Assembly: GCF_015240255.1 (NCBI RefSeq)
Contig: NZ_CP061205.1
Location: forward strand, 3,768,501-3,832,500
DNA from: Kordiimonas pumila
GTDB lineage: Bacteria > Pseudomonadota > Alphaproteobacteria > Sphingomonadales > Kordiimonadaceae
Reading direction: 5' to 3'
DNA: 64,000 nt
Positions 1 to 9,385 of the stretch are shown one piece after another. The notes beneath the pieces were generated by a model. The model was not told the origin of the DNA, did no database searches, and was given only the letters and a program-made list of their open reading frames with translations. The first letter of the stretch is position 1. Every line of letters begins with the position of its first letter. The position numbers and the translations under genes are program-made.

Positions 1-1
1 G

Positions 2-274
2 CCTAGCGGGGATACTGAATGCAAACTAACCGCCGCCATTCAAAAGGCCCATATGGATACATTGTTGGCAATGGATTGTCCTGTCCTCCTTATTACAGAT
101 TATGACCGCAGGGAGACAACAGGCGGCACCCTAAAAACAATCCCGACTGTAGCGCCCCACTTACTGCCGGGAAACCCTGACCAAAGCTGGATATGGGACA
201 TTGCTCCCTTGGGCGAAACTGGCCCAAATCAAATTGTTCAACTTAAAGTTGGTAGCTGGTACATAGAAAAATAA
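2..274 (+). CDS. 3' end of an unidentified protein (partial)
   Basis: The reading frame is open from the first bases of the window to a TAA at 272-274, so this is the C-terminal 90 residues of a gene that starts upstream. A Met codon at 53 lies inside the frame, but nothing marks it as the real start. The residues contain no motif I recognise; the end is neutral and soluble-looking (last residues GSWYIEK). It lies 71 bases upstream of gloB on the same strand. Function unknown. Confidence 0.5.
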   Translation, partial: PSGDTECKLTAAIQKAHMDTLLAMDCPVLLITDYDRRETTGGTLKTIPTVAPHLLPGNPDQSWIWDIAPLGETGPNQIVQLKVGSWYIEK

Positions 275-345
275 GTTCTGACTGGCAGACCACATGAATA
301 GCCCTTATAATAGCGCCGAAACCTGTTTACACAGAAGGTGCCTTT

Positions 346-1110
346 GTGCTCGAAATTGTTCAAATTCCTGTTTTACACGACAATTATCTGTATTTGCTGC
401 ATGCTCATGAAAGTGGTGAAACAGCTATTGTTGACCCTGCGGTTGAAGACCCTGTTGTAGCAGAGCTTGAAAAACGCAGCTGGAACCTGACCCACATTTT
501 AAATACACACCACCACAATGATCACACAGGTGCCAATTTAGCCCTTAAAGGCCGCTATGATGCAACGGTAATTGGCTCTGCAAATGATCAGGCCCGCATA
601 CCGGGTATCGATATTGCTGTGGGTGAAGGCGACCAAATCACCTTAGGTGACAATATGGCTTCCGTGTATTTCGTGCCCGGCCATACAAGGGGTCACATCG
701 CGTATTTTTTTGCCTCTAACAAAGCGCTTTTTTGCGGTGATACAATGTTTTCAATGGGTTGTGGCCGCCTGTTTGAGGGCAGCCCTGACCAGATGTGGCA
801 ATCACTTTCAAAATTAATGTCCCTACCGGATGACACCCGCATTTACTGTGCACACGAATATACCCAGTCAAACGGCACCTTTGCTCTTTCTGTTGAACCA
901 GAGAACAAAGCACTACAAAGCCGGATGGCTGAAGTCATACGCCTTCGAGATGCCGGCAAACCAACGGTGCCTTCTATTCTCGCGCTTGAAAAAGAAACCA
1001 ACCCCTTTTTGCGGCCAATGAGCGAAGAAATACAAGAAAATGTGGGGCTGATCGGCGCACCTTTGCCCGCTGTTTTTGCCGAAGTCCGACGACGTAAGGA
1101 TAGTTTTTAA
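346..1110 (+). CDS. gloB: Hydroxyacylglutathione hydrolase (glyoxalase II)
   Basis: Hydrolyses S-D-lactoylglutathione to D-lactate and glutathione, the second step of methylglyoxal detoxification in the cytoplasm. It is a metallo-beta-lactamase fold enzyme: THHHNDH at residues 54-60 supplies His55, His57, Asp59 and His60, and the other metal ligands are visible as His113 (PGHTRGH), Asp132 (CGDTMF) and His170 (CAHEYT). The C-terminal HAGH substrate domain follows, with NPFLR near residue 220. Length (254 residues) is normal. The start is GTG at 346; no ATG lies close upstream in frame. Every metal ligand is present, so it should be active. Confidence 0.95.
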   Translation: MLEIVQIPVLHDNYLYLLHAHESGETAIVDPAVEDPVVAELEKRSWNLTHILNTHHHNDHTGANLALKGRYDATVIGSANDQARIPGIDIAVGEGDQITLGDNMASVYFVPGHTRGHIAYFFASNKALFCGDTMFSMGCGRLFEGSPDQMWQSLSKLMSLPDDTRIYCAHEYTQSNGTFALSVEPENKALQSRMAEVIRLRDAGKPTVPSILALEKETNPFLRPMSEEIQENVGLIGAPLPAVFAEVRRRKDSF

Positions 1111-1170
1111 CAAGCCCCTCCCCATTAATTTATGGTTTTGAGTGCCTCGAACAACAAAAGGTACCGTTAA

Positions 1171-3261
1171 ATGAAGACCCTTATACTAGCAGGAGCCCTC
1201 ATGGCAGCGACAGTTACTGTAACCGCACAGGATGACCCCTACCTCTGGCTTGAAGATGTTGAGGGCGAAAGAGCCATCGAGTGGGTTGAAGCCCATAACA
1301 AAAAATCGCTTGAACGCCTTACTACAGACAGCCGTTTTGAATCCATACAACAAGGCTTACTTCAGGACTACAATGCCAGCGATAAAATTGCCTATGGCAA
1401 ATTACTGGGCGGTGCTGTTCATAATTTCTGGCAAGATGAAACCCATGTGCGCGGTTTGTGGCGGCGGGCTAGTTGGCGCTCCTATACCGCTAGTGAACCC
1501 AAATGGGTTGAAATCTTGGATATTGACAAACTAGCCGCCGATGAGGGTGAAAATTGGGTGTATAAAGAGCGCCAATGCCTACCACCTGATTTTGGCCTAT
1601 GCCTTATCTCGCTATCACGCGGCGGCGGCGATGCTGTTGTTATGCGCGAATTCGATGCCGTTTTAAAACAATTTGTCGCTGGCGGCTTTGTAACAGAAGA
1701 AGCAAAACAAGGCTCTGTATGGATTGATAAGAACACGCTTTTAATCAGTACAGATTTTGGCATAAATACCATGACAGATAGCGGCTATCCAAACGAAGTA
1801 CGCGTTTGGAAACGCGGTTATCCGCTCGCATCTGCCCGCACTGTGCATACGGGTGACCTCACCGACGTTGGCAGCTTTCCGTTCGCAAGCCACCGCCCAG
1901 AAGGCAGTGTTATTGGTGTTGTGCGTGCACCTGATTTCTTCACAGAAATTGTCTATGTTCTAAAAGGGGACAAGGACGAAGAAGAAATGCGCGAGCTTTA
2001 CCTACCTCGCACCATAAGTTTTAAAGGCATTTTCCATCACAATGCCATCCTAACCATGCGAGAAAGCTGGCGCCTTAAATCCGGTAAAACTATACCTGCA
2101 GGCAGCCTTATCTCTGTTAATATTGAAGATGCAATTGACGGCATTCCTGAAAATAGCCTCAGGGTGGTGTTCACCCCTGATACAACGAGCGCCATTGATG
2201 ATGTGGCCATAGGTCAAAATCGCATATTCATTAACCTTTTGGACACTGTCACTGGCCAAATGTTAACCGCAACAGAAAGTGCCGATGGGTGGGATATAAC
2301 GCCAACAGACACCCCCGAAAATGGAAGCATTAGCCTTATCAGTGCCGACGAATGGTCTGATGCGGCCCTCATCAACTTTGAAAGCTTCCTGCAGCCATCA
2401 ACCCTTTATGCCATTTATCGTGGCAGCGAACCTGCAACAATACAAGCCCTGCCTGACAGGTTTGACGCTACCGGCATGATTGCCGAGCAAGAGTTTGCCG
2501 TCAGCAAAGATGGCACCCGGATACCGTACTTTATCATCCGCACGGAAGGTGCCCCAATGGATGGTACAACACCCACCATTCTTTATGGATATGGTGGTTT
2601 TGAAGTATCCTTGCCACCCATCTACTTGAACGGCCCATCAAAAGCTTGGCTTGAAGCAGGGGGTGCTTATGTGATTGCCAACATCCGTGGCGGCGGCGAG
2701 TTTGGCCCAGCATGGCATCAAGCCGCGCTAAAAGAAAATCGCCAGCATGCCTTTGATGATTTTATTGCTGTGGCCGAACATTTGGTAGAAACAGGCCTCA
2801 CCTCGAAACAGCATTTAGGTATTAGGGGCGGCTCGAACGGTGGCTTGCTGATGGGGGCTATGCTCACCCAGCGCCCAGACCTGTTTAAAGCAGTTATCTG
2901 CGCGGTGCCTCTGCTTGATATGATGCGCTATCACACCCTGCTAGCTGGCGCCTCGTGGATGGGCGAATACGGCAATCCTGATGTGCCAGAGGAGCGCGAC
3001 TATATTCTGAAATATTCGCCGTACCAGAACCTGAAAACAGATACCGAATACCCGGAAGTGTTCTTCTACACTTCCACAAAAGATGACCGTGTACACCCCG
3101 GTCATGCCCGCAAAATGGCCGCTAAAATGGAAGATATGGGCAAGCCTGTGCTTTATTATGAAAATACCGAAGGGGGCCACAGCGCCGCCGCCAACCTGCA
3201 ACAGCGCGCCTTCACTGATGCCTTGCAGGTGGTTTACGCTCTACAGAAACTGAAGGATTAA
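1171..3261 (+). CDS. Prolyl oligopeptidase family serine peptidase (S9A), exported
   Basis: A 696-residue peptidase with an N-terminal seven-bladed propeller and a C-terminal alpha/beta hydrolase domain. The first 19 residues form a Sec signal peptide ending near VTAQ, so it should act in the periplasm. DPYLWLEDVEG near the mature start is typical of S9A. The nucleophile is Ser555 in GGSNGG, the acid is in DDRVHP (Asp638/639), and His670 lies in EGGHSAAA. These enzymes cleave short proline-containing peptides, and some S9A members prefer other residues. The ATG at 1171 is preceded by AAAGG. An M20 peptidase follows on the same strand, which suggests a peptide-scavenging role; that is an inference from position. 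Confidence 0.93.
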   Translation: MKTLILAGALMAATVTVTAQDDPYLWLEDVEGERAIEWVEAHNKKSLERLTTDSRFESIQQGLLQDYNASDKIAYGKLLGGAVHNFWQDETHVRGLWRRASWRSYTASEPKWVEILDIDKLAADEGENWVYKERQCLPPDFGLCLISLSRGGGDAVVMREFDAVLKQFVAGGFVTEEAKQGSVWIDKNTLLISTDFGINTMTDSGYPNEVRVWKRGYPLASARTVHTGDLTDVGSFPFASHRPEGSVIGVVRAPDFFTEIVYVLKGDKDEEEMRELYLPRTISFKGIFHHNAILTMRESWRLKSGKTIPAGSLISVNIEDAIDGIPENSLRVVFTPDTTSAIDDVAIGQNRIFINLLDTVTGQMLTATESADGWDITPTDTPENGSISLISADEWSDAALINFESFLQPSTLYAIYRGSEPATIQALPDRFDATGMIAEQEFAVSKDGTRIPYFIIRTEGAPMDGTTPTILYGYGGFEVSLPPIYLNGPSKAWLEAGGAYVIANIRGGGEFGPAWHQAALKENRQHAFDDFIAVAEHLVETGLTSKQHLGIRGGSNGGLLMGAMLTQRPDLFKAVICAVPLLDMMRYHTLLAGASWMGEYGNPDVPEERDYILKYSPYQNLKTDTEYPEVFFYTSTKDDRVHPGHARKMAAKMEDMGKPVLYYENTEGGHSAAANLQQRAFTDALQVVYALQKLKD

Positions 3262-3391
3262 AAAAGAACGGTTTCAGGACCATTGACGGCTGCTTTAAAA
3301 TCACCTGTTTCAATATAATGACAGTCTGTTAGGGTGCTGTTCATCTGTACAGTATTTTCTATATAATATAATCGAAACGAGGACCTGATAC

Positions 3392-4795
3392 ATGTTCAAA
3401 AAACTGCTGGCTGGCGCCGCCGTAAGTGCCCTTTTGACCCATAGTTTATTTGCAGCACCAACGGGAAAAGATATTCCTTTTGCAGCAGAAGCGCGTGAAA
3501 TTTATAAAACCGCTGTTGAAACCCACACAGCGAAAGGCCACGGTAAAGTGCCTGACCTTGCAAACTATCTGGCCGGTAAATTCAAGGCAGCAGGCTTTCC
3601 AGAGGAAGATATTCATGTAAAGCCTGTTGGAGAAACAGCCGTGCTGATTGTGCGGTATCGGGGTGATGGCTCGTCTGGCAAAAAGCCTATTAGTATCAGT
3701 GCCCATATGGATGTGGTTGAAGCCCTCGCATCAGACTGGGTCAATGACCCTTTCAAGCTGATTGAAAAAGATGGCTTTTTCTTTGGCCGTGGCACCCTTG
3801 ACGACAAACTTGGCATTACCGCCGTTACAACTGCCTTTCTGCGCATGAAAACAGAAGGTTTTGTCCCAAGTCGCGACCTGATTATTGCTTTTTCAGGTGA
3901 TGAAGAAACCGGCATGATATCCACCAAAGCCCTGGTGCATGAATTTCGTGATCTAACCGACAGCGAATTTGTTCTGAACGCTGATGTTGGCGGCGGCCTG
4001 CTTCCCGAGGAAGGTGGCCCTCCAGCAAGCTTCGGCCTACAAGCCGCAGAAAAAACCTATGTTACTTTTGAAGCGACCGTACGTAACCCCGGCGGACATA
4101 GCAGCAGACCCACTGGCACAAATGCCATATATGACTTGGCAACAGCCCTCAAGAAGCTTGAAGCCTATAATTTTACAGTAAACTATAACGACCTGACGTT
4201 AAAATATTTTTCCAGCACCGCCAAAAAAACACCGGGCGATCTTGGCAAGGCCATGGCAAAGTTTGCAACAGACCCTACAGATGAATGGGCGATTAAAACC
4301 CTCAGGAAAGACCCAAGTTTTGTAGGCACTGTTGGCACAACTTGTGTTGCCACCATGCTGCAGGGTGGTCACGCAGAAAACGCTCTGCCACAATCTGCAA
4401 CAGCAACGATTAATTGCCGCATTTTCCCAGGTGAAGGTGTTGCTAAAACACTTGCAACCTTGAAAACCGTTATGGCAAACGAGGAAATTGAATTTGTCAC
4501 ACTGGGTGACCCAACAGAGACCGATGCCTCACCGCTCAGAGACGATGTTCTAGCCGCCCTCAGAAAAGCTGTAGATACAACATACCCAGGGCTAGAGATT
4601 GTACCTTCCATGTCCTCTGGTGGTACAGACGGTATGCATTTCCGTGCAGCAGGCATTCCCAGTTACGGAGTTCATAGTGTTTACATAAAATCCAGTGATG
4701 CTTTTGCCCACGGCCTGAATGAGAGGCTGCCAGTTAAAACATTCTACGATAGCTTGACACACTGGTACGTGCTGCTCACTGAAATATCGAAATAA
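3392..4795 (+). CDS. M20/M25/M40 family metallopeptidase, exported
   Basis: A 467-residue zinc peptidase of the M20 family with a signal peptide (cleavage near residues 20-22, LFAAP). Family motifs are present: SAHMD with His105 and Asp107, GRGTLDDK with the bridging Asp138, and SGDEE with the Glu171/Glu172 pair that supplies the catalytic base and a ligand. A dimerisation domain with NPGGHSS lies near residues 234-240, and the last metal ligand is probably the His in FAHGLNER. The exact substrate (dipeptides, acylated amino acids or another amide) cannot be read from sequence. SD-like GAGGA precedes the ATG. It sits downstream of the S9 peptidase with a 130-base gap, so it may have its own promoter. 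Confidence 0.9.
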   Translation: MFKKLLAGAAVSALLTHSLFAAPTGKDIPFAAEAREIYKTAVETHTAKGHGKVPDLANYLAGKFKAAGFPEEDIHVKPVGETAVLIVRYRGDGSSGKKPISISAHMDVVEALASDWVNDPFKLIEKDGFFFGRGTLDDKLGITAVTTAFLRMKTEGFVPSRDLIIAFSGDEETGMISTKALVHEFRDLTDSEFVLNADVGGGLLPEEGGPPASFGLQAAEKTYVTFEATVRNPGGHSSRPTGTNAIYDLATALKKLEAYNFTVNYNDLTLKYFSSTAKKTPGDLGKAMAKFATDPTDEWAIKTLRKDPSFVGTVGTTCVATMLQGGHAENALPQSATATINCRIFPGEGVAKTLATLKTVMANEEIEFVTLGDPTETDASPLRDDVLAALRKAVDTTYPGLEIVPSMSSGGTDGMHFRAAGIPSYGVHSVYIKSSDAFAHGLNERLPVKTFYDSLTHWYVLLTEISK

Positions 4796-4817
4796 GACCA
4801 AAAGCGAGAACAAATAA

Positions 4818-4839
4818 AGAGGGGGCTTTTGCCCCCTTT
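4818..4839. terminator. Bidirectional rho-independent terminator
   Basis: GGGGGC (4821-4826), a TTTT loop and GCCCCC (4831-4836), flanked by A-rich and T-rich sequence on the two sides. It lies between the converging M20 peptidase and ung genes and overlaps the last codons of ung, so it can serve both strands. Confidence 0.85.
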
Positions 4840-5536
4840 ATATTTTCAGACCAGAAATTTCAGGCAATTGCCAATTGATGGCGGTTTTACCGTGTGCCTC
4901 TAAATACGCATTTGCCTTTGAAAAGGGCTTGCTACCAAAAAAACCGCGGTATGAGGAAAGTGGCGATGGGTGCGGCGACGTAATAACCAAATGCCGCTTG
5001 CGGTCAATCTTAGCGCCCTTCTTTTGGGCATAGCTACCCCACAGAATAAATACTAAATGGTCATGCCGTTCGTTCAGTTCTGCGATTATCGCATCGGTGA
5101 AAGTTTCCCAGCCACGACCCTGATGTGAAGCGGCCTTATGCGCTTCTACAGTCAAGACTGAATTCAAAAGTAACACGCCTTCCTGTGCCCACGGTGTAAG
5201 GCAGCCATGCGCTGGCTGGGTTATGCCAAGGTCTTCTTTCATTTCTTTATAAATATTCACAAGCGATGGAGGCGGCTGTACACCCGGTTGAACAGAAAAA
5301 CAAAGGCCGTGTGCCTGACCGGGGCCATGGTATGGGTCCTGGCCTAATATCACAACTTTCACATTTTCAAGCGGGGTGGTATCTAGCGCCGCAAAATATT
5401 CAGCCCCTTTCGGGAAAATAGTTTTTCCCGCCCCCAGTTCAGCTTTCAAAAACGCCCGCAACTTCTGCATATAGTCTTTTGCAAACTGTGGTGCGAGTGC
5501 CGCTTTCCAGCTTTCTTCCAGTTTTATGTCAGCCAT
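4838..5536 (-). CDS. ung: Uracil-DNA glycosylase
   Basis: Removes uracil from DNA to start base-excision repair. This is family 1 UDG (232 residues): [13 protein letters not shown] contains catalytic Asp67, and [10 protein letters not shown] carries the second active-site residue, His189, and the minor-groove loop. Phe80 and downstream residues of the uracil pocket (GLCFSV) are present. The ATG is at 5534-5536 on the minus strand. It stands alone, converges on the M20 peptidase gene, and shares its terminator. Confidence 0.96.
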   Translation of the reverse strand: MADIKLEESWKAALAPQFAKDYMQKLRAFLKAELGAGKTIFPKGAEYFAALDTTPLENVKVVILGQDPYHGPGQAHGLCFSVQPGVQPPPSLVNIYKEMKEDLGITQPAHGCLTPWAQEGVLLLNSVLTVEAHKAASHQGRGWETFTDAIIAELNERHDHLVFILWGSYAQKKGAKIDRKRHLVITSPHPSPLSSYRGFFGSKPFSKANAYLEAHGKTAINWQLPEISGLKI

Positions 5537-5986
5537 GCAAATGTCCTATATGGTATAAACTGTGCCGCAGCCTAAAAGCCCTAATCGCCTATGTCTATAT
5601 TCTTTTACAAAAGTATTTTTCAGTTGCACCTAACCTTAGCGCTCCATACAAATGCTTAGTTTTTCTTATTTTTATATAGTTTAGCCTGTTTTTCCTAACC
5701 TTGCATAATGACACAAACAATAATTCTAATATTTTATAAATAATAGTATTTAGTTTTAATTTAAATTATAATATTAAATATTTATTGCATTCATTATGAG
5801 TTTAAAAGCTTTAAAAGAAAAAATATTTTTATACATAGATAAGTTCTTATCGCTTGTTTTCAGTGCACAGCTCACTTATTTAAGGTATTGTCCATTAGCT
5901 CCGCTTTTCTGAAAATGGCCAAATCAGAGATTTTACGTGCGGCACATGGATACAGCGAAAGCTGGCTTAGGTAACAGGAGATTGTC
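5537..5986. promoter_or_regulatory. AT-rich divergent intergenic region upstream of the cys operon
   Basis: A 450-base region without a convincing gene separates ung from cysG. Positions 5690-5830 are strikingly A+T rich. A perfect 14-bp palindrome, GATAAGTTCTTATC, lies at 5838-5851, about 135 bases before cysG, and is the best operator candidate. AGGAGA just upstream of 5987 is the cysG ribosome binding site. No riboswitch fold is evident. Confidence 0.45.
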
Positions 5987-7390
5987 ATGGCAAACATTCC
6001 CGTTTTTTTAACGGCAGATAAACAGCACATCCTTATTGTGGGTGCGGCCCCTGCTGCTATGGCAAAAGTTGGCCTTTTTCTGGAAACTGGCGCCCGTATT
6101 TCGCTGGTAGCACCCGGTGCAATTTTGGCTGCGGAAGAAGCTGGCCTGTTTGCTGAGAACCTTCTGCTACACGACCGGCCTTTTTCAGAAGATGACCTGT
6201 CCGGCAAAACACTAGTTTATATCGCCAGTGACGACGAGCTAACCGAAGAACGGGTTGTACGCCTTGCTCAGGCCCGTAAGCTGCCAGTTAATGTGGTTGA
6301 TAAGCCTTTGAAAAGCACCTTTATCACACCGGCACAGTTTGTACGCGGCCCGCTTCAGGTTGCTTTTTCTTCAGGGGGTGTCGCGCCTGTATTTGTACGG
6401 CGCCTTAGAAGCCATTTGGAGCGCATGACACCGCCGTCGCTTGGTGTTTTGGCAGAAGCCGCTGGCCGTGTACGCAGCAAAATTAAAGATATTATTCCAG
6501 ACAGCACCCGTCGTCGTCTGTTTTGGGACCGGCTTTATGATAACGCAGGTAGTTATGCAGACTTACCTATTGAAGCCGTTGAAAATCACATTCTGGTTGC
6601 CGCCAAAAACCACCGCGTGGGTGCGACTAGCGGGCAAGTACAGCTGGTAGGCGCAGGGCCGGGCGACCCGGACTTACTCACCATCAAGGCACACCGCGCC
6701 CTCCAGCAGGCAGATGTTATTATATATGACAGGCTAGTGAGCCGCGATGTTATTACCCTTGCCCGCCGCGATGCCGAACTTGTTTTTGTGGGCAAAAAAG
6801 AAGGCAACCACGGCATTGGCCAAGACGGCATTAATGACCTGATGATAACTGCGGCCCTTGCAGGCAAGCGTGTTGTGCGCCTTAAAGGCGGCGATCCACT
6901 TTTATTCGCTCGCGCCGGTGAAGAACTGGCTGCCCTTCGTGCGCACGATATTCACACAGAAATCATTCCTGGCATTAGTGCCTATCAAGGTATTGCTGCA
7001 CGCGCACAAATACCTATGACAGACCGGGAATATTCAAGCTCGCTCACTCTTGTAACCGGGCACTTGAAAGATGGAGCCTTTAAAGACTGGGCGCGGCTAT
7101 CGGGCGAAGGCCAAACTCTTGCTGTTTACATGGGTGTTAAAAGTGCCCCTAAAATTTCAGTGGGCCTCATGGAACACGGCGTAAACGGTGAAACACCTGT
7201 TGCTGTCGTTGAAAATGGGACCCGCGCCAATGAACGTCGTTTTTATGGCACCCTTGAAACACTGCCAACGCTTGTTGCGGAAAATGCAGTGCAAAGCCCT
7301 GCATTGCTGTTAATCGGCGATGTTGTCAAAAACGCTATTGATCTTAATAAGCCACAGATTGAGCACCTGTTGCACGCAGCAGGCGCATAA
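5987..7390 (+). CDS. cysG: Siroheme synthase (precorrin-2 dehydrogenase/ferrochelatase + uroporphyrinogen-III methyltransferase)
   Basis: Makes siroheme, the cofactor of the sulfite reductase encoded two genes downstream. Residues 1-210 form the NAD-dependent dehydrogenase/chelatase half, and residues from about 217 the SAM-dependent methyltransferase half (VGAGPGDPDLLT, and RLKGGDPLLFARAGEE). Length of 467 residues matches the fused CysG family. Oddity: the nucleotide-binding glycine motif, usually GGGxVAxxK, reads GAAPAAMAK (residues 19-27), so two of three glycines are replaced; the dehydrogenase may bind NAD weakly or not at all. The methyltransferase half looks intact. First gene of a tight five-gene operon. 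Confidence 0.94.
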   Translation: MANIPVFLTADKQHILIVGAAPAAMAKVGLFLETGARISLVAPGAILAAEEAGLFAENLLLHDRPFSEDDLSGKTLVYIASDDELTEERVVRLAQARKLPVNVVDKPLKSTFITPAQFVRGPLQVAFSSGGVAPVFVRRLRSHLERMTPPSLGVLAEAAGRVRSKIKDIIPDSTRRRLFWDRLYDNAGSYADLPIEAVENHILVAAKNHRVGATSGQVQLVGAGPGDPDLLTIKAHRALQQADVIIYDRLVSRDVITLARRDAELVFVGKKEGNHGIGQDGINDLMITAALAGKRVVRLKGGDPLLFARAGEELAALRAHDIHTEIIPGISAYQGIAARAQIPMTDREYSSSLTLVTGHLKDGAFKDWARLSGEGQTLAVYMGVKSAPKISVGLMEHGVNGETPVAVVENGTRANERRFYGTLETLPTLVAENAVQSPALLLIGDVVKNAIDLNKPQIEHLLHAAGA

Positions 7391-7406
7391 AGGAGTATCG
7401 CGTACC

Positions 7407-7730
7407 ATGGCTAAAAAAATAACAGGGCCACAGATGATTATTGCCAACCGTCTTGATGACGGCCGTGCGGTGTTTTTCACCCGCAACGGTGGCTGGAGCC
7501 CTGAAACAGACGAAGCTGCTTATGCAGACGATGATGGCATTGAGGCCCTTCTCGCAGAAGCAACCAAAAGTGCAGACAAAAATATTGTTCTAAGTGTGGA
7601 AGCTATTGGCGCAGTTTTAAACGGCGACAAAGCGTACCCCGCACACATTAAACACGCGATGCAAGCGAAAGGTCCTAGCGTACGTGCTGACCTTGGCTAT
7701 CAGGTATCACTCGACTGGGAGGCAAACTAA
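7407..7730 (+). CDS. DUF2849 domain-containing protein of the sulfite-reduction operon
   Basis: A 107-residue soluble protein (starts MAKKITGPQM, ends DWEAN). Proteins of the DUF2849 family are found almost only between cysG and cysI in alphaproteobacteria; their biochemical role is not established, with an accessory role in sulfite reductase assembly or electron supply being an inference from context. The ATG at 7407 follows AGGAG at 7391-7395; a longer frame begins at 7320 but would overlap cysG heavily. Its TAA overlaps the A of the cysI ATG (7730), indicating translational coupling. Confidence 0.85.
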   Translation: MAKKITGPQMIIANRLDDGRAVFFTRNGGWSPETDEAAYADDDGIEALLAEATKSADKNIVLSVEAIGAVLNGDKAYPAHIKHAMQAKGPSVRADLGYQVSLDWEAN

Positions 7731-9385
7731 TGTACGCCTACGATAAATTTGATCATAAACTTGTGGAAGCACGAGTTGCTGAATTTCGCGATCAGGTAGA
7801 GCGCCGTGTTAAAGGCGAACTTACAGAAGAAGAGTTTCGCCCACTACGCCTTATGAACGGCCTTTACCTACAACTACACGCCTATATGCTGCGGGTTGCG
7901 GTACCTTATGGCACGCTTTCTGCCAATCAAGTGCGCAAGCTTGCCCATATTGCACGCAAGTATGATAAAGGTTATGGCCACTTCACAACGCGCCAAAACA
8001 TACAATATAACTGGCCAAAGCTTTCTGAAACACCAGACATACTTACAGAGCTTGCTGAAGTTGAGATGCATGCCATCCAGACATCCGGTAACTGTATCCG
8101 AAACGTGACAACGGACCAGTTCGCGGGTGCCGCAGCCGACGAAGTTGCTGATCCGCGTCCCTATGCTGAACTTCTTCGGCAGTGGTCTACTTTTCATCCG
8201 GAATTTTCATTCCTACCACGCAAGTTCAAAATTGCCATCACCGGTGCGCCCACTGACCGCGCTGCCGTGAAGTGGCATGATATTGGCCTTATCCTGAAAA
8301 AGAACGACAAAGGCGAGGTTGGCTTTGAAGTGCTGGTTGGCGGCGGCATGGGCCGTACGCCCGTGATTGGCAAAACCATTCGTGACTTCCTCCCTGAAGC
8401 TGATCTTCTATCCTATATGGAAGCAATTCTGCGCGTTTATAACGAACAGGGCCGACGCGACAATAAATACAAAGCCCGTATCAAAATTCTGGTTGAAGCT
8501 TTGGGAGCAGAAGAATACGCCCGCCAGACAGAAGCCGAGTGGGAACGCATCAAAGATATACCTATTGATGTACCCGCAGAAGAAATTGCCCGTATTCGTG
8601 CTTTCTTTGCACCGCCCCCCTTGCCTGTTTTGCCTGACGAGGTGGATGGTGTCACTAGCCTTGCCAAGAACAACTTTATTTTCGCTTCGTGGGTGAAAAA
8701 TAATACACATCCACACAAAGTGCCGGGGCATGTGGCTATTACAATCAGTTTGAAGCCACATGGTGGTATCCCGGGTGATGCAACCGCCGAGCAAATGGAG
8801 TTGGTGGCAAGCCTCGCTGACGAATATAGCCAAAGTGAAATCCGCGTGAGCCATGAGCAAAATCTTATTCTGCCCCACGTTGCTAAAAAGGACTTACCAG
8901 CCCTCTGGACCGATCTTGACGAAGCAGGCCTGGGCACAGCCAATGTTGGACTCCTGACCGACATTATCGCATGCCCAGGTCTGGACTACTGTGCGCTTGC
9001 TAATGCGCGCTCTATTCCAATCGCTCAAAACATTACTAACCGCTTTGATGATATGAAGCGCATTCAGAATATTGGGCCGCTTAAAATCAAGATTTCAGGC
9101 TGTATTAATGCCTGCGGTCACCACCATGCGGGCCATATCGGCATATTGGGCGTAGATAAAAAAGGCGAAGAATCCTACCAGCTTCTGCTGGGCGGCTCTG
9201 GTGCAGAAGATGCCTCAAAGGCGACTATTTTAGGGCCAGGTTTTGACGAATTTGGCATTGTAGATGCCCTTGAAACAGTCGTTGCAGTTTATCTGGGCGA
9301 GCGCGAGGAAGGCGAAACTTTCCTTGAGACATATCGCCGTACCGGCCCACAAATATTTAAGGAGGCGGTTTATGGTGCTGCTTAG
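7730..9385 (+). CDS. cysI: Sulfite reductase hemoprotein subunit
   Basis: Reduces sulfite to sulfide with six electrons in assimilatory sulfur metabolism. It carries the nitrite/sulfite reductase repeats and the [4Fe-4S]-siroheme ligands: Cys415 and Cys421 in CPGLDYC, and Cys458 and Cys462 in CINAC. At 551 residues it is of the size of alphaproteobacterial ferredoxin- or flavoprotein-linked enzymes. No cysJ flavoprotein partner lies in the operon, so electrons must come from a reductase encoded elsewhere. It could in principle be an assimilatory nitrite reductase, but the cysG/cysH context favours sulfite. Confidence 0.93.
   Translation: MYAYDKFDHKLVEARVAEFRDQVERRVKGELTEEEFRPLRLMNGLYLQLHAYMLRVAVPYGTLSANQVRKLAHIARKYDKGYGHFTTRQNIQYNWPKLSETPDILTELAEVEMHAIQTSGNCIRNVTTDQFAGAAADEVADPRPYAELLRQWSTFHPEFSFLPRKFKIAITGAPTDRAAVKWHDIGLILKKNDKGEVGFEVLVGGGMGRTPVIGKTIRDFLPEADLLSYMEAILRVYNEQGRRDNKYKARIKILVEALGAEEYARQTEAEWERIKDIPIDVPAEEIARIRAFFAPPPLPVLPDEVDGVTSLAKNNFIFASWVKNNTHPHKVPGHVAITISLKPHGGIPGDATAEQMELVASLADEYSQSEIRVSHEQNLILPHVAKKDLPALWTDLDEAGLGTANVGLLTDIIACPGLDYCALANARSIPIAQNITNRFDDMKRIQNIGPLKIKISGCINACGHHHAGHIGILGVDKKGEESYQLLLGGSGAEDASKATILGPGFDEFGIVDALETVVAVYLGEREEGETFLETYRRTGPQIFKEAVYGAA

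Noticed and set aside
5479-5679. 66-residue plus-strand frame opposite the start of ung
   Set aside because: It overlaps ung in antisense and continues into A+T-rich sequence with no ribosome binding site.
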